Assembly: GCF_004124325.1 (NCBI RefSeq)
Contig: NZ_QBDT01000001.1
Location: 5,704,001-5,768,000 of the forward strand
Origin: Streptomyces sp. L2
GTDB taxonomy: Bacteria > Actinomycetota > Actinomycetes > Streptomycetales > Streptomycetaceae
DNA: 64,000 bases
Reading direction: 5' to 3'
In this document: piece by piece, positions 24,662 to 33,318 of the stretch
How the letters are laid out: each line of letters starts with the position of its first letter
Numbering within the stretch: the stretch's first letter is position 1
Program-made: the position numbers and the translations under genes
Notes under the pieces: generated by a model
Databases searched by the model: none
Seen by the model: only the letters and a program-made list of their open reading frames with translations
Told to the model about the DNA's origin: nothing

Positions 24662-25939
24662 CTACGCCTCCTCGGTGAACAGCGTGCGGCCCCACCAGTC
24701 GCCGGAGTCCCGGACGCCGGGCGGGATCGCGAAGACCGCCGAACCCACGTGCTGGATGTACTCGTTGAGCGCGTCGTGCGCGGACAGCTTGCGCTGCAGC
24801 GGGATGAACCCCTCGCGCGGGTCGCGCTGGTAGGCCAGGAAGAACAGGCCGGCGTCGAGCCGGCCCAGGCCGTCGGTGCCGTCGGTGAAGGAGTAGCCCC
24901 GGCGCAGGATCGTGATCCCGTGGTTGGAGTCGGGGTGCGCGAGCCGGACGTGCGCGTCGGGCTTCATCGCCTTCAGGAACGGCTTGTCGTGCTCGTGCGC
25001 CTTGCCGACGGGGGCGCCCTCGCGCTTGTCCCGGCCGAACACGTCCTCCTGCTCCTGGAGCGAGGTGCGGTCCCAGGTCTCGATGTTCATCCGGATCCGC
25101 CGGGCGACCAGGTACGACCCGCCGGTCATCCAGTCGGGTCCGTCGCCGTCTCCGACCCACACGTACTTCTTCAGCCGGTCGGTCTCGGTGCCCGCGATGT
25201 TGCGGGTGCCGTCCTTGAAGCCCAGCAGGTTGCGCGGGGTCTGCGCGTTCGGGGTGGTGGAGGAGGTCTTGCCGAAGCCGAGCTGCGACCAGCGGATGGC
25301 GACCGTGCCGAAGCCGATGCGGGCCAGGTTCCGGATGGCGTGCACCGCGACCTGCGGGTCGTCCGCGCAGGCCTGGACGCACAGGTCCCCGCCGCTGCGG
25401 GACTTGTCCAGGTTGTCCCCGGCGAACCGGGGCAGGTCGACGAGCGCCTCGGGCCGCTTGCCGTGCAGCCCGAACTTCTCGAACAGCGACGGACCGAAGC
25501 CGATGGTCAGCGTCAGCCGGGACGGCTTGAGGCCCAGCGCCTCACCGGTGTCGTCCGGCGGCGCCTCGGGCAGCCCGCCGTACGCGCCGTCGCCGACCGT
25601 CTTGCCGCCGGTCATCCGGTGGGCGGCGGCCGTCCACTCCTTCAGCATGCGGACGAACGCGTCGCGGTCGTCGGTCTTCACGTCGAACGCGGCGAAGTGC
25701 AGCCGGTCCTGCACCGCGGTGGCGATGCCGGCCTGGTGGGCGCCGTGGAAGTCCACCGCCGCGCCCATGTCGGCGCCGGCCGGGTCCGCGTCGCCGCCCG
25801 CGTCCGCCGCGGCCACCGCGCCGCCGGCCACGGCGGCACCGAGCGCGAGCCCGGCACCGCCCCAGCCGATCAGCGCGCGGCGCGAGGGACCGCCGTTCCC
25901 GGTCGCTTGCGTGTCCTGAGTGTCCTGCGTCTCGGTCAT
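24662..25939 (-). CDS. efeB: Deferrochelatase/peroxidase EfeB (DyP-type)
   Basis: 425-residue haem peroxidase of the dye-decolorising type, exported folded by the Tat path (SRRALIGWGGAGLALGAAV in the first 40 residues). GFKDGTRN is the GxxDG catalytic motif, with the distal Asp; the later RRIRMNIETWDR region lies near the haem pocket and supplies conserved Arg. With EfeO it oxidises ferrous iron for uptake through EfeU, and in E. coli has been reported to extract iron from haem. Separated by 16 bp from efeO. Confidence 0.96.
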   Translation of the reverse strand: MTETQDTQDTQATGNGGPSRRALIGWGGAGLALGAAVAGGAVAAADAGGDADPAGADMGAAVDFHGAHQAGIATAVQDRLHFAAFDVKTDDRDAFVRMLKEWTAAAHRMTGGKTVGDGAYGGLPEAPPDDTGEALGLKPSRLTLTIGFGPSLFEKFGLHGKRPEALVDLPRFAGDNLDKSRSGGDLCVQACADDPQVAVHAIRNLARIGFGTVAIRWSQLGFGKTSSTTPNAQTPRNLLGFKDGTRNIAGTETDRLKKYVWVGDGDGPDWMTGGSYLVARRIRMNIETWDRTSLQEQEDVFGRDKREGAPVGKAHEHDKPFLKAMKPDAHVRLAHPDSNHGITILRRGYSFTDGTDGLGRLDAGLFFLAYQRDPREGFIPLQRKLSAHDALNEYIQHVGSAVFAIPPGVRDSGDWWGRTLFTEEA

Positions 25940-25955
25940 CGCCCTGCCCCCTTGC

Positions 25956-27092
25956 TTACTTCACGACCGCTGCGGCGAGCTTGGACAGCGGCTCGGCGAG
26001 CGCGTTCACCGCGTCGGAGAGCTGCTTGCGCTGTGCCTCAGTGACCTTGTCGTAGGAGACGAACTCGTCGGAGGACTTGCCCGTGCGGTAGGTGTCCAGC
26101 TGGGTGTTCAGGGCGCTGAACTGCTTGTCCAGCTCCTTGGTCAGCGCCGGGTCGTTCTTGGCCGCGACGGGCTTCAGCAGCTCGTACGCCTTCTGCGCGC
26201 CCTCGACGTTGGCCTTGAAGTCGCTCAGGTCGGTGTGCGAGTAGCGGTCCTCCTCACCGGTGACCTTGCCGGTGGCGACCTCGTCCAGCAGCTCCTTGGC
26301 GCCGTTGGCCATGGAGGTGGGGGTGATCTCGGCCTTGCCGACCCGCTGCTGCCAGTCCTTGAGGTCGGTGACGAGCTGGGCCGCGAGCGTCTTCTGCGCC
26401 GGGCCGATCTTCTTGTCCTGCCACAGCGCCTTCTCCAGCGCGTGCCAGCCCGTCCACTTCTGGCCCTTCTCCAGGCCGTCGGCGCGGGTGTCGGTCTTGG
26501 GGTCGATGTCCCCGAAGGACTCGGCGATCGGCTCGGTGCGCTCCCAGCCGACGCGGGAGGGGGCGTACGCCTTCTTGGCGGCTTCCAGGTCGCCGGCCTC
26601 GACGGCCTTGGCGAAGGTCTCCACCTTCGGGATCGTCGCGTCGGCCTGCTCCTGCGCGTACTCGCGGTAGGCGGCGACGGCCTTGTCCAGCGCGGGGTCC
26701 CGCTTCGCGGTCGCGTGGCCGCCGGTGACGGTGAGCTTCTGGCGGACGCCGTGGCCCTTCATGCCGGGCCGGCAGGCGATCTCGTACGACCCCGCCTTCA
26801 CCTCGGCGGTCAGCGTGTACTTGGTGCCGGGGCCGATGTTCTCCTTCTCGGAGACGATCCGGTCGTCCGGGAAGAGGATCTCGACCTCGGTCGCCTTCGA
26901 GCCCGTGTTCTGGATCTTCAGGGTGACCTGGCCGGCCGGCACGGACTTCGCGGAGGTGTCGCACGTCGAGTCGGCGGCCGTGACCTTGATGGCTTCGCCG
27001 TCCTTGGCGTCGCTCTTCGCGGTGCAGGCCGAGAGGGCGGTCAGGGCCGCCACGGCGGTGGCGGCGGTGACGGTCAGTCGGACGGCTCGCAT
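25956..27092 (-). CDS. efeO: Iron-uptake lipoprotein EfeO (cupredoxin + imelysin M75)
   Basis: 378 residues. Lipoprotein signal with lipobox ALSAC (Cys about 23); residues about 40-125 form a cupredoxin domain (VTLKIQNTGSKATEVEILF, ACRPGMKGHGVRQ); residues about 140-378 are the imelysin/M75 domain with the HxxE motif GWHALEKALW. It binds iron outside the membrane and hands it to EfeU. First gene of the operon. Two 19-bp iron boxes overlap its promoter, so repression by a DmdR/IdeR-type regulator under iron sufficiency is expected. Confidence 0.96.
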   Translation of the reverse strand: MRAVRLTVTAATAVAALTALSACTAKSDAKDGEAIKVTAADSTCDTSAKSVPAGQVTLKIQNTGSKATEVEILFPDDRIVSEKENIGPGTKYTLTAEVKAGSYEIACRPGMKGHGVRQKLTVTGGHATAKRDPALDKAVAAYREYAQEQADATIPKVETFAKAVEAGDLEAAKKAYAPSRVGWERTEPIAESFGDIDPKTDTRADGLEKGQKWTGWHALEKALWQDKKIGPAQKTLAAQLVTDLKDWQQRVGKAEITPTSMANGAKELLDEVATGKVTGEEDRYSHTDLSDFKANVEGAQKAYELLKPVAAKNDPALTKELDKQFSALNTQLDTYRTGKSSDEFVSYDKVTEAQRKQLSDAVNALAEPLSKLAAAVVK

Positions 27093-27112
27093 GCGGACTC
27101 CTGCGGAGGTGG

Positions 27113-27131
27113 TGTGGTGAGGCTGCCCTAA
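27113..27131 (-). promoter_or_regulatory. Iron box 1 upstream of efeO
   Basis: Matches the DmdR/IdeR consensus TTAGGTTAGGCTCACCTAA (reverse complement) at 14 of 19 positions by eye. Starts 21 bp upstream of the efeO start codon, in the position where a repressor would block transcription. Confidence 0.7.
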
Positions 27132-27132
27132 C

Positions 27133-27151
27133 TTAACCCAGGCTTACCTCA
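27133..27151 (+). promoter_or_regulatory. Iron box 2 upstream of efeO
   Basis: TTAACCCAGGCTTACCTCA matches the same consensus at 13 of 19 positions; it abuts box 1 with one base between. Two adjacent sites suggest cooperative binding by a DmdR-type iron repressor. Confidence 0.68.
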
Positions 27152-27276
27152 CTGCTACCCACCGGGGTGGGGATTCAGCTCCACGGAAAGATCACAGACA
27201 CGGCTTGATGTCGACGGCTTGAAGAGAGCGCCAATAACCGGTAAGGGGCGCGCCAAGGGGTGGGAGGGTGGCCGGT

Positions 27277-28167
27277 ATGGGGAACGGGATCGCACGCGGG
27301 GAAGCGCTGGGCGGCCGGCTGGTGCTGGAGATCGAGGGGCGGCCGGGCCCACCCGGGCTGCGCTTCGAGTGGGCGGACGCCGGCCGGCTGCTGCTCAGGC
27401 AGTCCGGGCGGCCGCTGCTGCTGGGCCGGACCGACGGCGACGCCTGCTGCCCGGAGCTGTATCTGCACCGCCTCGACGGCTACGGCTCCCCCCTGCCGCC
27501 CATCCGCTCCACGGAGGCGAGATCGGCGCGCAACTGGGTGCACGCGTACGCCCGCCACCTCGAACAGGCCGACGGCACCCCGCTGAGCGACGGCCGCTGG
27601 GAGTTCGCCCTGCGCACCGGCACCCCGCGGTACATCTGGACCTCCGACTTCGTCAGCGAGTGGCCAGGCGGTCGGCTGGGCCTGTACTGCGGCGGAGGCT
27701 GGAGCGGTGTCCTGCCCCTGCGCCGGCTGTCGTCACCCCAGGCCGGCCGGGTGAAGGCATACCGCAAGCACGCCCGCGAGGGCACACTCGCACCCGTGCT
27801 CCTGTGGTGGGTGTCCTTCCTGAACGGCTGCGTCCTGCTCGACGGCCACGACCGCGCGGTGGCCGCACTGGCGGAGGGCCGGACGCCCGACTGCGTCATG
27901 GTGACCCGGGTGGCCGACGGCGACGCGTGGCAGCGGAGCATCGCCTCGGTCCACGACGCCTACGCGCAGCAGCTCGCACAGTTCGCCACACGCCCACCCG
28001 GGCCGGGAACGGACCGCCAGCGAGCCGCCGTCGAGAAGGGCTACGGCGACACACTCGCGGAGCTGCCCTACTGCTCGGAACACACCCGAACCTGGGACCT
28101 CCCGGGCGGAGCCCCCGCCTGGGACGCGCTCGCGAAGGCCGCGATGTTTCAATTCCCGGGTGACTGA
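27277..28167 (+). CDS. Conserved hypothetical protein coupled to phzF-like gene
   Basis: 296-residue soluble protein I do not recognise. It has no signal peptide or membrane helix; notable stretches are GTPRYIWTSDFVSEWPGG and VLLWWVSFLNGCVLLDGHDRAV. Tryptophan- and cysteine-rich for its size. ATG 27277 follows GGGAGG at nine bases; GTG 27268 is the alternative. Its last 8 bp overlap the PhzF-like start (GTGACTGA), so both are probably made together. Divergent from the efe operon. Confidence 0.8.
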   Translation: MGNGIARGEALGGRLVLEIEGRPGPPGLRFEWADAGRLLLRQSGRPLLLGRTDGDACCPELYLHRLDGYGSPLPPIRSTEARSARNWVHAYARHLEQADGTPLSDGRWEFALRTGTPRYIWTSDFVSEWPGGRLGLYCGGGWSGVLPLRRLSSPQAGRVKAYRKHAREGTLAPVLLWWVSFLNGCVLLDGHDRAVAALAEGRTPDCVMVTRVADGDAWQRSIASVHDAYAQQLAQFATRPPGPGTDRQRAAVEKGYGDTLAELPYCSEHTRTWDLPGGAPAWDALAKAAMFQFPGD

Positions 28168-28804
28168 CTACGACGTACTCCGCGTCTTCTGCGGCCCCGA
28201 CGGCGGCTACGGCAACGAACTCGGCGTCGTCCGCGAGGGCTCCCACCTCCCCGAGCGGGGCGACCGGCAGGAACTCGCCGCCAAACTCGGCTTCAGCGAG
28301 ACCGTGTTCGTGGACGACCCCGAGCGCGGCGTCATCGACATCTACACCCCCACCCTGCGCCTGCCGTTCGCCGGTCACCCCTGCGTCGGCACGGCCTGGC
28401 TCCTCGACGTCCCCGAACTGGTCACCCCCGCCGGCGTGGTCGGCACCCGCCTGGACGGCGAGTTCACCTGGATCGAGGCCCGCGCGGAGTGGGCCCCACC
28501 CCGCACCCTGCGCCAGTACGGCACGGCAGCCGAGGTCGACTTGCTCCCCGTCCCCCCGCCCGGCGACTGGCTCTACGCCTGGGCCTGGGAGGACGAGTCC
28601 GCCGGCCGCATCCGCGCCCGCGCCTTCCCCGGCCGCGACGACGGCATCACCGAGGACGAGGCCACCGGCGCCGCCGCCCTCCTCCTCACCGACCAACTCG
28701 GCCGCGCCCTCAACATCACCCAGGGCAAGGGCTCCCAGATCCTCACGGCACCCCAGCCGCACGGGTGGGTGGAGGTCGGGGGGCGGGTGATCCTGGAACG
28801 CTGA
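28160..28804 (+). CDS. PhzF-family isomerase/epimerase-like protein
   Basis: 214-residue protein of the PhzF / diaminopimelate-epimerase fold, somewhat shorter than the usual 260-300. Seen: GGYGNELGVV (for GNPxAVV), the conserved Glu in FSETVFVDD, LPFAGHPCVGTAWLL (FAGHPTVG) and DEATGAAALLL (ATGSAA). The E in FSET matches the general acid-base Glu of PhzF. The substrate is unknown; most members outside phenazine clusters are uncharacterised. GTG start overlapping the previous stop. Confidence 0.9.
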   Translation: MTDYDVLRVFCGPDGGYGNELGVVREGSHLPERGDRQELAAKLGFSETVFVDDPERGVIDIYTPTLRLPFAGHPCVGTAWLLDVPELVTPAGVVGTRLDGEFTWIEARAEWAPPRTLRQYGTAAEVDLLPVPPPGDWLYAWAWEDESAGRIRARAFPGRDDGITEDEATGAAALLLTDQLGRALNITQGKGSQILTAPQPHGWVEVGGRVILER

Positions 28805-28824
28805 CATCACCGGGCGTCCCGGTG

Positions 28825-29265
28825 CTACCAGCCGCGCACCGTGAAGATCATGGCGAGCCCGGCGACGAACAGCGTCCCTCCGCCGCCGCCCAGGAGGTAC
28901 ACGGCAAGGCGCTCGCCCTTGTACTCGATGTCCCCGCGAGTTCCGGTCTTGGCACGCTCGGGCCGGCTGGGATCGTAGATGGCCGCAACCACGTCGCCCG
29001 GCGAACCCATCGGCTCCAGGAGTACTTCGCAGAACTCGCCGCCGGCTTCGTCCCCCGGCAGCTTCACCGCGAAGAAGCACCGAAGCAGCAGCCCGCGTCC
29101 GGGCGCCGTACGGACGATGGTCGCCTCACCCTCGATCCCGTGCCGCTCCAGCCTGCGCAAGCGTCGGTAGTCCACAAAGCTCTGCGCCTGGATGAGCAGA
29201 CCGCAGGTGCCCAGAAACACGAAAAATATGCCCGCGAGATCGACCGGGCCGCCTGGCTCCCACAT
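28825..29265 (-). CDS. DUF3592-like small membrane protein
   Basis: 146 residues with one helix at each end (IFFVFLGTCGLLIQA at residues 13-27 and YLLGGGGGTLFVAGLAMIF near the end) around an extracytoplasmic beta-rich domain that includes GIEGEATIVRT and YDPSRPERAKTG, the pattern of DUF3592. Function unknown. ATG 29265. Convergent with the PhzF-like gene. Confidence 0.78.
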   Translation of the reverse strand: MWEPGGPVDLAGIFFVFLGTCGLLIQAQSFVDYRRLRRLERHGIEGEATIVRTAPGRGLLLRCFFAVKLPGDEAGGEFCEVLLEPMGSPGDVVAAIYDPSRPERAKTGTRGDIEYKGERLAVYLLGGGGGTLFVAGLAMIFTVRGW

Positions 29266-29694
29266 TGTGCATCCCCCTCCGCGAAGCCCAAACCGGGTGA
29301 GGATGATTCAACAGGCAAGGGACACCTGGATCAACCGAACGGGCAACGGCCGCCGCGTCGCGAAGCAGGGCCGTCAGGGCAGCGAGGCCACGGCCGTCAC
29401 GGTCCGGGAAGGCGAGTGACACGGCAGGCGTAACGAAGTGCACGTGGCGTATCGCGGGTGGACATGTCGCGGTATTAGCCCGGATCAGGATTTTCAAGCC
29501 CAGTTAATCGGGCGACTCCGCCCTCGCCTTCCGTCGCTTGCCTGTCCGGACGGGGCAAATTTCGGCGCGCCCCCGACATGCACAATATCCGCTCTACCAG
29601 TGGGAGTTGAGTACATGCCTCGCGCGCGGGGTGGGGGAGACGTGGTACGGCCGCTTTCGGCAGATCTGGGCGGCGTCGGGGTCTGAGGGCTTCG
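29266..29694. other. Gene-poor gap before the DNRLRE gene
   Basis: 429 bp with locally lower GC (29480-29620). Contains a 24-codon reading frame at 29615-29686 (ATG, ends TGA) that resembles the N-terminal leader of related secreted proteins but is out of frame with the next gene, suggesting a 1-base shift or a small upstream ORF. No other gene or clear promoter could be supported. Confidence 0.5.
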
Positions 29695-31362
29695 GTGGCC
29701 GCCTTCGCTGTTTTTGCGGCCGTGTTGTCGCTGCCCGCGCAGCAGGCGTCTGCGGCTCTGGGTGGGTCGGATCCGGCGCCGTTGTCGGAGGGGCAGCAGG
29801 CGTTGGCGGACGCGCAGGAGTCCGGTCAGCAGGTCGAGGTGATGAGTCAGCGCACGGACCGGACGACGGTGTTCGCCAATCCGGACGGCTATTCGTTCAC
29901 GCTGCATGAGTCGAGTGTTCCGATTCGGGTGGCGACGGCTGGTGGTGGCTGGCAGGCGCCTGATGCCACGCTGGAGAAGCGGTCCGACGGGTCGGTGGCG
30001 CCGAAGGCCTCGGCCGTGGGGATGACGTTCTCCGGTGGCGGTGACAAGGCGCCGCTGGCTCGGATCACCGATGAGGGCCGGTCTTTGGAGCTGTCCTGGC
30101 CGGGCAGCCTGCCGGCACCGAAGCTCGACGGCACCAGCGCCGTGTACCCGGATGTCCTGCCGGGTGTTGACCTTCAGCTGAACGCGACGCCGGAGAGTTT
30201 CGAGACGGTGTTCGTGGTGAAGACGGCTGAGGCCGCGGCGAACGATCAGTTGAAGAAGCTGACGTTCGGGATGACGGCGGACGGCCTGGCTGTGCGTGAG
30301 GGCCCGTCGGGGAACCTCGCGGCGGTGGATGGCAGCGGCCTTACGGTGTTCAAGGCCCCCCCGGCCCAGATGTGGGACTCGGCGGGCCAGGCATCCGGGA
30401 CGCAGCCGCAGCTGATGCGAACCGAGGCTGTCGGTACGGACGGTTCCGGGCCGGCCGGCACGTCGGTGACGGCGCCGGCGGACGCGGGTGTGGAACCCGG
30501 CCAGGGCGACACCGTGGCACGCATGGACATGGAGGTCGGCAAGAACTCACTGTCCGTCGTACCGGACGCGAAGATGCTCGACGAGACGGCCGCCTCGGCG
30601 TTCCCGGTGTTCATCGACCCGCCGGTGACCTGGGGCGAGTCGGAGCGCAACCTGCTGCGCAGTGACGGTTACGAGTCCTACGCGTGGGGCAACGGCGACG
30701 ACGACCAGGGCAAGGGCGCGGGTAAATGCGGTACGTGGAGCGGCTACTACTGCGGTCCGGGGTATGTGCAGCGCCTGTACTTCGAGTTCTCCCCTGCGAA
30801 TCTGAAGGGCAAGAAGGTTCTGGATGCCACGTTCCAGGTGACGGAGCCTTGGGCGTTCCAGTGTGATCCGCGTGTGGTGGATCTGGAGCGGACGAACAAC
30901 ATCTCCTCGTCCACGACGTGGTCGACGCGGCCGAAGCAGTTGGACCTGATGGTGGACCAGACCGTGTCGGCGGGGCGCGGGTCGTTGTGTGATCCGGACT
31001 CGCCGACGAAGCCGATCGAGTTCAACGACAGTGCCGCGGAGTCGAACGAGAATCTGACTCCGACGGTGAAGGATTTCGCGGCGGGCAAGTTCTCCCGTCT
31101 GACGCTGGAGCTCCGTGCGGCTGACGAGTCGGACACCTCGGCGTGGAAGCGGTTCAGGAACGACGCGGAACTCGTGGTGCAGTATGTGGGCCTGCCGGAC
31201 AAGGCGACCGGGGTCGGGCTGAACGTGAACAGCAAGCCGGTGTGCGAGCACGACGAGTCGGACCCTCCTTTTGGCTGCCATTTGGCAGTCCATCACCAGT
31301 GTCAAAATAAACCCCAGAGGGCCTACCGGATTTGTTTCCGGTCGGGCCCCCGGGTTGTCTGA
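29695..31362 (+). CDS. Secreted DNRLRE-type protein, C-terminally truncated
   Basis: 555 residues. Signal peptide AFAVFAAVLSLPAQQASA at the start; residues about 20-300 resemble the N-terminal module of large Streptomyces secreted LamG/RHS-type proteins, and residues about 310-500 form a DNRLRE-like domain (RNLLRSDGYESYAWG, RLYFEFSPANLKGKKVL, ARTLELRAADESD-like end). Relatives continue for many hundred residues; here family-like sequence stops near 31262 and the last ~35 residues are read through a recombinase terminator region. G/T-ending codons are commoner than in flanking genes. GTG start with GAGGG upstream. Probably non-functional or a minimal secreted form. Confidence 0.75.
   Translation: MAAFAVFAAVLSLPAQQASAALGGSDPAPLSEGQQALADAQESGQQVEVMSQRTDRTTVFANPDGYSFTLHESSVPIRVATAGGGWQAPDATLEKRSDGSVAPKASAVGMTFSGGGDKAPLARITDEGRSLELSWPGSLPAPKLDGTSAVYPDVLPGVDLQLNATPESFETVFVVKTAEAAANDQLKKLTFGMTADGLAVREGPSGNLAAVDGSGLTVFKAPPAQMWDSAGQASGTQPQLMRTEAVGTDGSGPAGTSVTAPADAGVEPGQGDTVARMDMEVGKNSLSVVPDAKMLDETAASAFPVFIDPPVTWGESERNLLRSDGYESYAWGNGDDDQGKGAGKCGTWSGYYCGPGYVQRLYFEFSPANLKGKKVLDATFQVTEPWAFQCDPRVVDLERTNNISSSTTWSTRPKQLDLMVDQTVSAGRGSLCDPDSPTKPIEFNDSAAESNENLTPTVKDFAAGKFSRLTLELRAADESDTSAWKRFRNDAELVVQYVGLPDKATGVGLNVNSKPVCEHDESDPPFGCHLAVHHQCQNKPQRAYRICFRSGPRVV
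31319..31349 (-). terminator. Intrinsic terminator of the recombinase remnant
   Basis: Hairpin GGGCCTACCGGA (31319-31330) with TCCGGTCGGGCCC (31337-31349); on the minus strand it is followed by a T-rich tail (TTTATTTT). It lies 35 bp after the end of the recombinase fragment. A second small hairpin sits at 31273-31290 (GGCTGCCA/TGGCAGTC). Confidence 0.75.
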
Positions 31363-31383
31363 GGACAGTAGTTGACGGCAACG

Positions 31384-31671
31384 TCAGTGGACAGGTGCTA
31401 CGCAAGGCGAAGGCGGGTCGTCTCCGTCGTCGCTCTCGACTCGGTCGCCGAGCGCGTATCCGAGGAGGTCAATGACTTGGCGCTGGAGGCGGAGTCGTAC
31501 GTGGGCGTACAGCGTTGCGGTCACGCCGATGTGGGCATACCCCAGCAACTCCTTGATGACGTCGAGTTCGACGCCCTGTTCCAGTAGCAGGCTTGTCTGT
31601 TCGCGATACAACTCCAGGTACGGGTTCATCGAGTGGGTGGCGGATGGCGACTTGGAAGTTACAAACGTCAC
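31384..31671 (-). pseudogene. Tyrosine recombinase (integrase) C-terminal remnant
   Basis: 95-residue reading frame whose residues about 25-80 match the C-terminus of actinobacterial phage/ICE integrases: SLLLEQGVELDVIKELLGYAH and IGVTATLYAHVRLRLQRQ. The catalytic Tyr (TLYAHV) and His of GYAH are kept, but the Arg-His box is degraded (YREQTS) and the whole N-terminal DNA-binding and core-binding domains are absent. Marks the end of a lost integrative element next to the truncated secreted-protein gene. Confidence 0.85.
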
Positions 31672-31727
31672 AGGATCTTCTCGCGACCGGGAACTGACGA
31701 GTTGATCCGGAAATCCTTGCTGATTAC

Positions 31728-31862
31728 ATGGTTGATCGGCAGGTGATGCACCGAATTGCGCGACTGTGCGAAATTATTTTTGACGCACTTGAGGTCGTCA
31801 TTGGTGCAGAAGAGGGCGAGGCGGTCGCCGAAGAGGCGTACCACTACGAAGACCCAGCCTGA
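31728..31862 (+). CDS. Small acidic ORF, possible fragment
   Basis: 44-residue frame (open back to 31698 without a start) that ends in GEAVAEEAYHYEDPA; coding-like with helix-forming LCEIIFDALEVVIG. It is AT-richer than core genes and has no clear ribosome site, so is probably the tail of a gene from the lost element. No family recognised. Confidence 0.35.
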   Translation: MVDRQVMHRIARLCEIIFDALEVVIGAEEGEAVAEEAYHYEDPA

Positions 31863-31924
31863 AGCCCGTTACTGTAGTCGAGAGAGACTAGCGGCTCTGC
31901 GGGAGCGTATTCGCACTGAACGCC

Positions 31925-31976
31925 GTGATTCTCATGGGCCCCACCGAGAAATCTCGGTGGGGCCCATGAGAATCAC
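31925..31976. repeat. Perfect 25-bp inverted repeat with 2-base loop
   Basis: Left arm 31925-31949 and right arm 31952-31976 are exact reverse complements (outer GTGATTCTCATGGG, inner CCACCGAGA), centre AA. No T run follows on either strand. Could be a strong rho-independent-like terminator, a recombination or end site of the decayed element, or the source of a structured RNA. Confidence 0.9.
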
Positions 31977-32018
31977 CCCGGGGTTCGGTAGAGACCCTGC
32001 TGATCAACCTTCCCGGAG

Positions 32019-32048
32019 CACGGGTCTACAGCGATGCGTAGACCCGTG
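32019..32048. terminator. 11-bp hairpin downstream of map
   Basis: CACGGGTCTAC (32019-32029) and GTAGACCCGTG (32038-32048) around an 8-base loop; about 120 bp beyond the stop codon of the methionine aminopeptidase gene, the likely terminator for it. The rest of 31672-32171 shows no further gene. Confidence 0.55.
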
Positions 32049-32171
32049 GGCGAATCCGTTTGGGTGCAGTTCTTTCGAGGGCCTCTGGTGCTCCGACCTG
32101 CGCTTCGCCGCATGTCGGTCTATCCGCGATGTGCGGCGAACCCTGAGAAGAGTCGCGCTCCAGCCGGTTCG

Positions 32172-33029
32172 TCAGGGCAGGGTGAGGATGTCCGCGCCGG
32201 TGGCCGTGACGACCAGGGTGTGTTCGAACTGGGCTGTGCGTTTGCGGTCCTTGGTGACGACCGTCCAGCCGTCGTCCCACATGTCGTACTCGTGGGTGCC
32301 GAGGGTCAGCATGGGCTCGATGGTGAAGGTCATGCCGGGCTGCATGACCGTCGTCGCGTGGGGGCTGTCGTAGTGCGGGATGATCAGGCCGGAGTGGAAC
32401 GCGGAGCTGATGCCGTGGCCGGTGAAGTCGCGTACGACGCCGTAGCCGAAGCGCTTGGCGTACGACTCGATGACCCGGCCGATGATGTTGATCTGCCGGC
32501 CCGGCCGGACCGCCTTGATCGCCCGGTTGAGGGACTCGCGGGTCCGCTCCACCAGCAGCCGCGACTCCTCGTCCACGTCGCCGACGAGATAGGTCGCGTT
32601 GTTGTCGCCGTGCACCCCGCCGATGTACGCCGTCACGTCCAGGTTGACGATGTCGCCGTCACGCAGGACCGTCGAGTCCGGGATGCCGTGGCAGATGACC
32701 TCGTTGACGCTGGTGCACAGCGACTTGGGGAAGCCGCGGTAGCCGAGGGTGGAGGGGTAGGCGCCGTGGTCGCACATAAACTCGTGGGCGACCTTGTCCA
32801 GTTGGTCGGTGGTGACGCCGGGGGCGATGAGCTTCGCCGCCTCCTCCATCGCCTGCGCGGCGATCCGCCCTGCGATCCGCATCGCCTCCACGGTCTGAGG
32901 GGTCTGCACCTCCGGTCCGGTGTACGGCGCCGGCGCGGGCTTGCCCACGTACTCGGGGCGGCGGATGTTTCCCGGGACCGAACGGGTGGGAGAAAGCTCC
33001 CCTGGTACGAGCAGCGACTGGCCAGACAT
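32172..33029 (-). CDS. map: Type I methionine aminopeptidase
   Basis: 285-residue dimetal enzyme removing the initiator Met from nascent proteins. Conserved ligands visible: [17 protein letters not shown] (two Asp), [13 protein letters not shown] (His), FTIEPML (Glu) and QFEHTLVVT (Glu). The N-terminal 40 residues ([15 protein letters not shown]) are the short SH3-ligand-like extension of actinobacterial MetAP1c. ATG 33029 selected by that extension. Sits divergent to a small conserved gene; upstream end of the accessory patch lies past its 3' end. Confidence 0.95.
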   Translation of the reverse strand: MSGQSLLVPGELSPTRSVPGNIRRPEYVGKPAPAPYTGPEVQTPQTVEAMRIAGRIAAQAMEEAAKLIAPGVTTDQLDKVAHEFMCDHGAYPSTLGYRGFPKSLCTSVNEVICHGIPDSTVLRDGDIVNLDVTAYIGGVHGDNNATYLVGDVDEESRLLVERTRESLNRAIKAVRPGRQINIIGRVIESYAKRFGYGVVRDFTGHGISSAFHSGLIIPHYDSPHATTVMQPGMTFTIEPMLTLGTHEYDMWDDGWTVVTKDRKRTAQFEHTLVVTATGADILTLP

Positions 33030-33087
33030 GCCAGCGAGTCTAACCAGCGGGCATGGGGGAACATGTCGACGGCGAGAGGAGCTGATC

Positions 33088-33318
33088 ATGGCCCTGTTCA
33101 AGAAGCGCACGGTGGGCAAGCCCGGCGAGTGGTACTACTGCCTGCGGCACAAGAAGGTCGAGGAGGGCCCCGAGTGCCCGGCGAAGGACCGCTTCGGGCC
33201 GTACGCCAGCCCCCAGGAGGCCGCGCGGGCCATGGACCTCGTGCGCGAGCGCAACCTGGAGTGGGAGAACGATCCGCGGTGGCACGATCGCGCGGAGGGT
33301 GATGAGGGCGAGAGCTGA
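33088..33318 (+). CDS. Small conserved actinobacterial protein
   Basis: 76 residues: [19 protein letters not shown], a single [12 protein letters not shown] segment and an acidic tail. Soluble, one CxxxxxC-like cysteine pair far apart. The middle ([20 protein letters not shown]) resembles SPOR-like or dsRNA-facing small domains, but I cannot name a family. RBS AGAGGAG precedes ATG 33088. Product unknown, yet strong coding features and RBS support a real gene. Convergent with the MFS gene that ends 0 bp away (33319). Confidence 0.8.
   Translation: MALFKKRTVGKPGEWYYCLRHKKVEEGPECPAKDRFGPYASPQEAARAMDLVRERNLEWENDPRWHDRAEGDEGES

Noticed and set aside
29438..29686. 82-residue frame upstream of the DNRLRE gene
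   Set aside because: Only the last 23 residues resemble a leader; the rest has no coding character. Noted as a possible small upstream ORF or frameshift.
31980..32050. tRNA gene expected as integration target next to the recombinase remnant
   Set aside because: No cloverleaf or GGTTCGAATCC-type T-loop could be found; only hairpins.
31756..32373. 205-residue Arg-rich frame over the element scar and map
   Set aside because: Overlaps the map coding strand in antisense and includes both hairpins; no coding signature.
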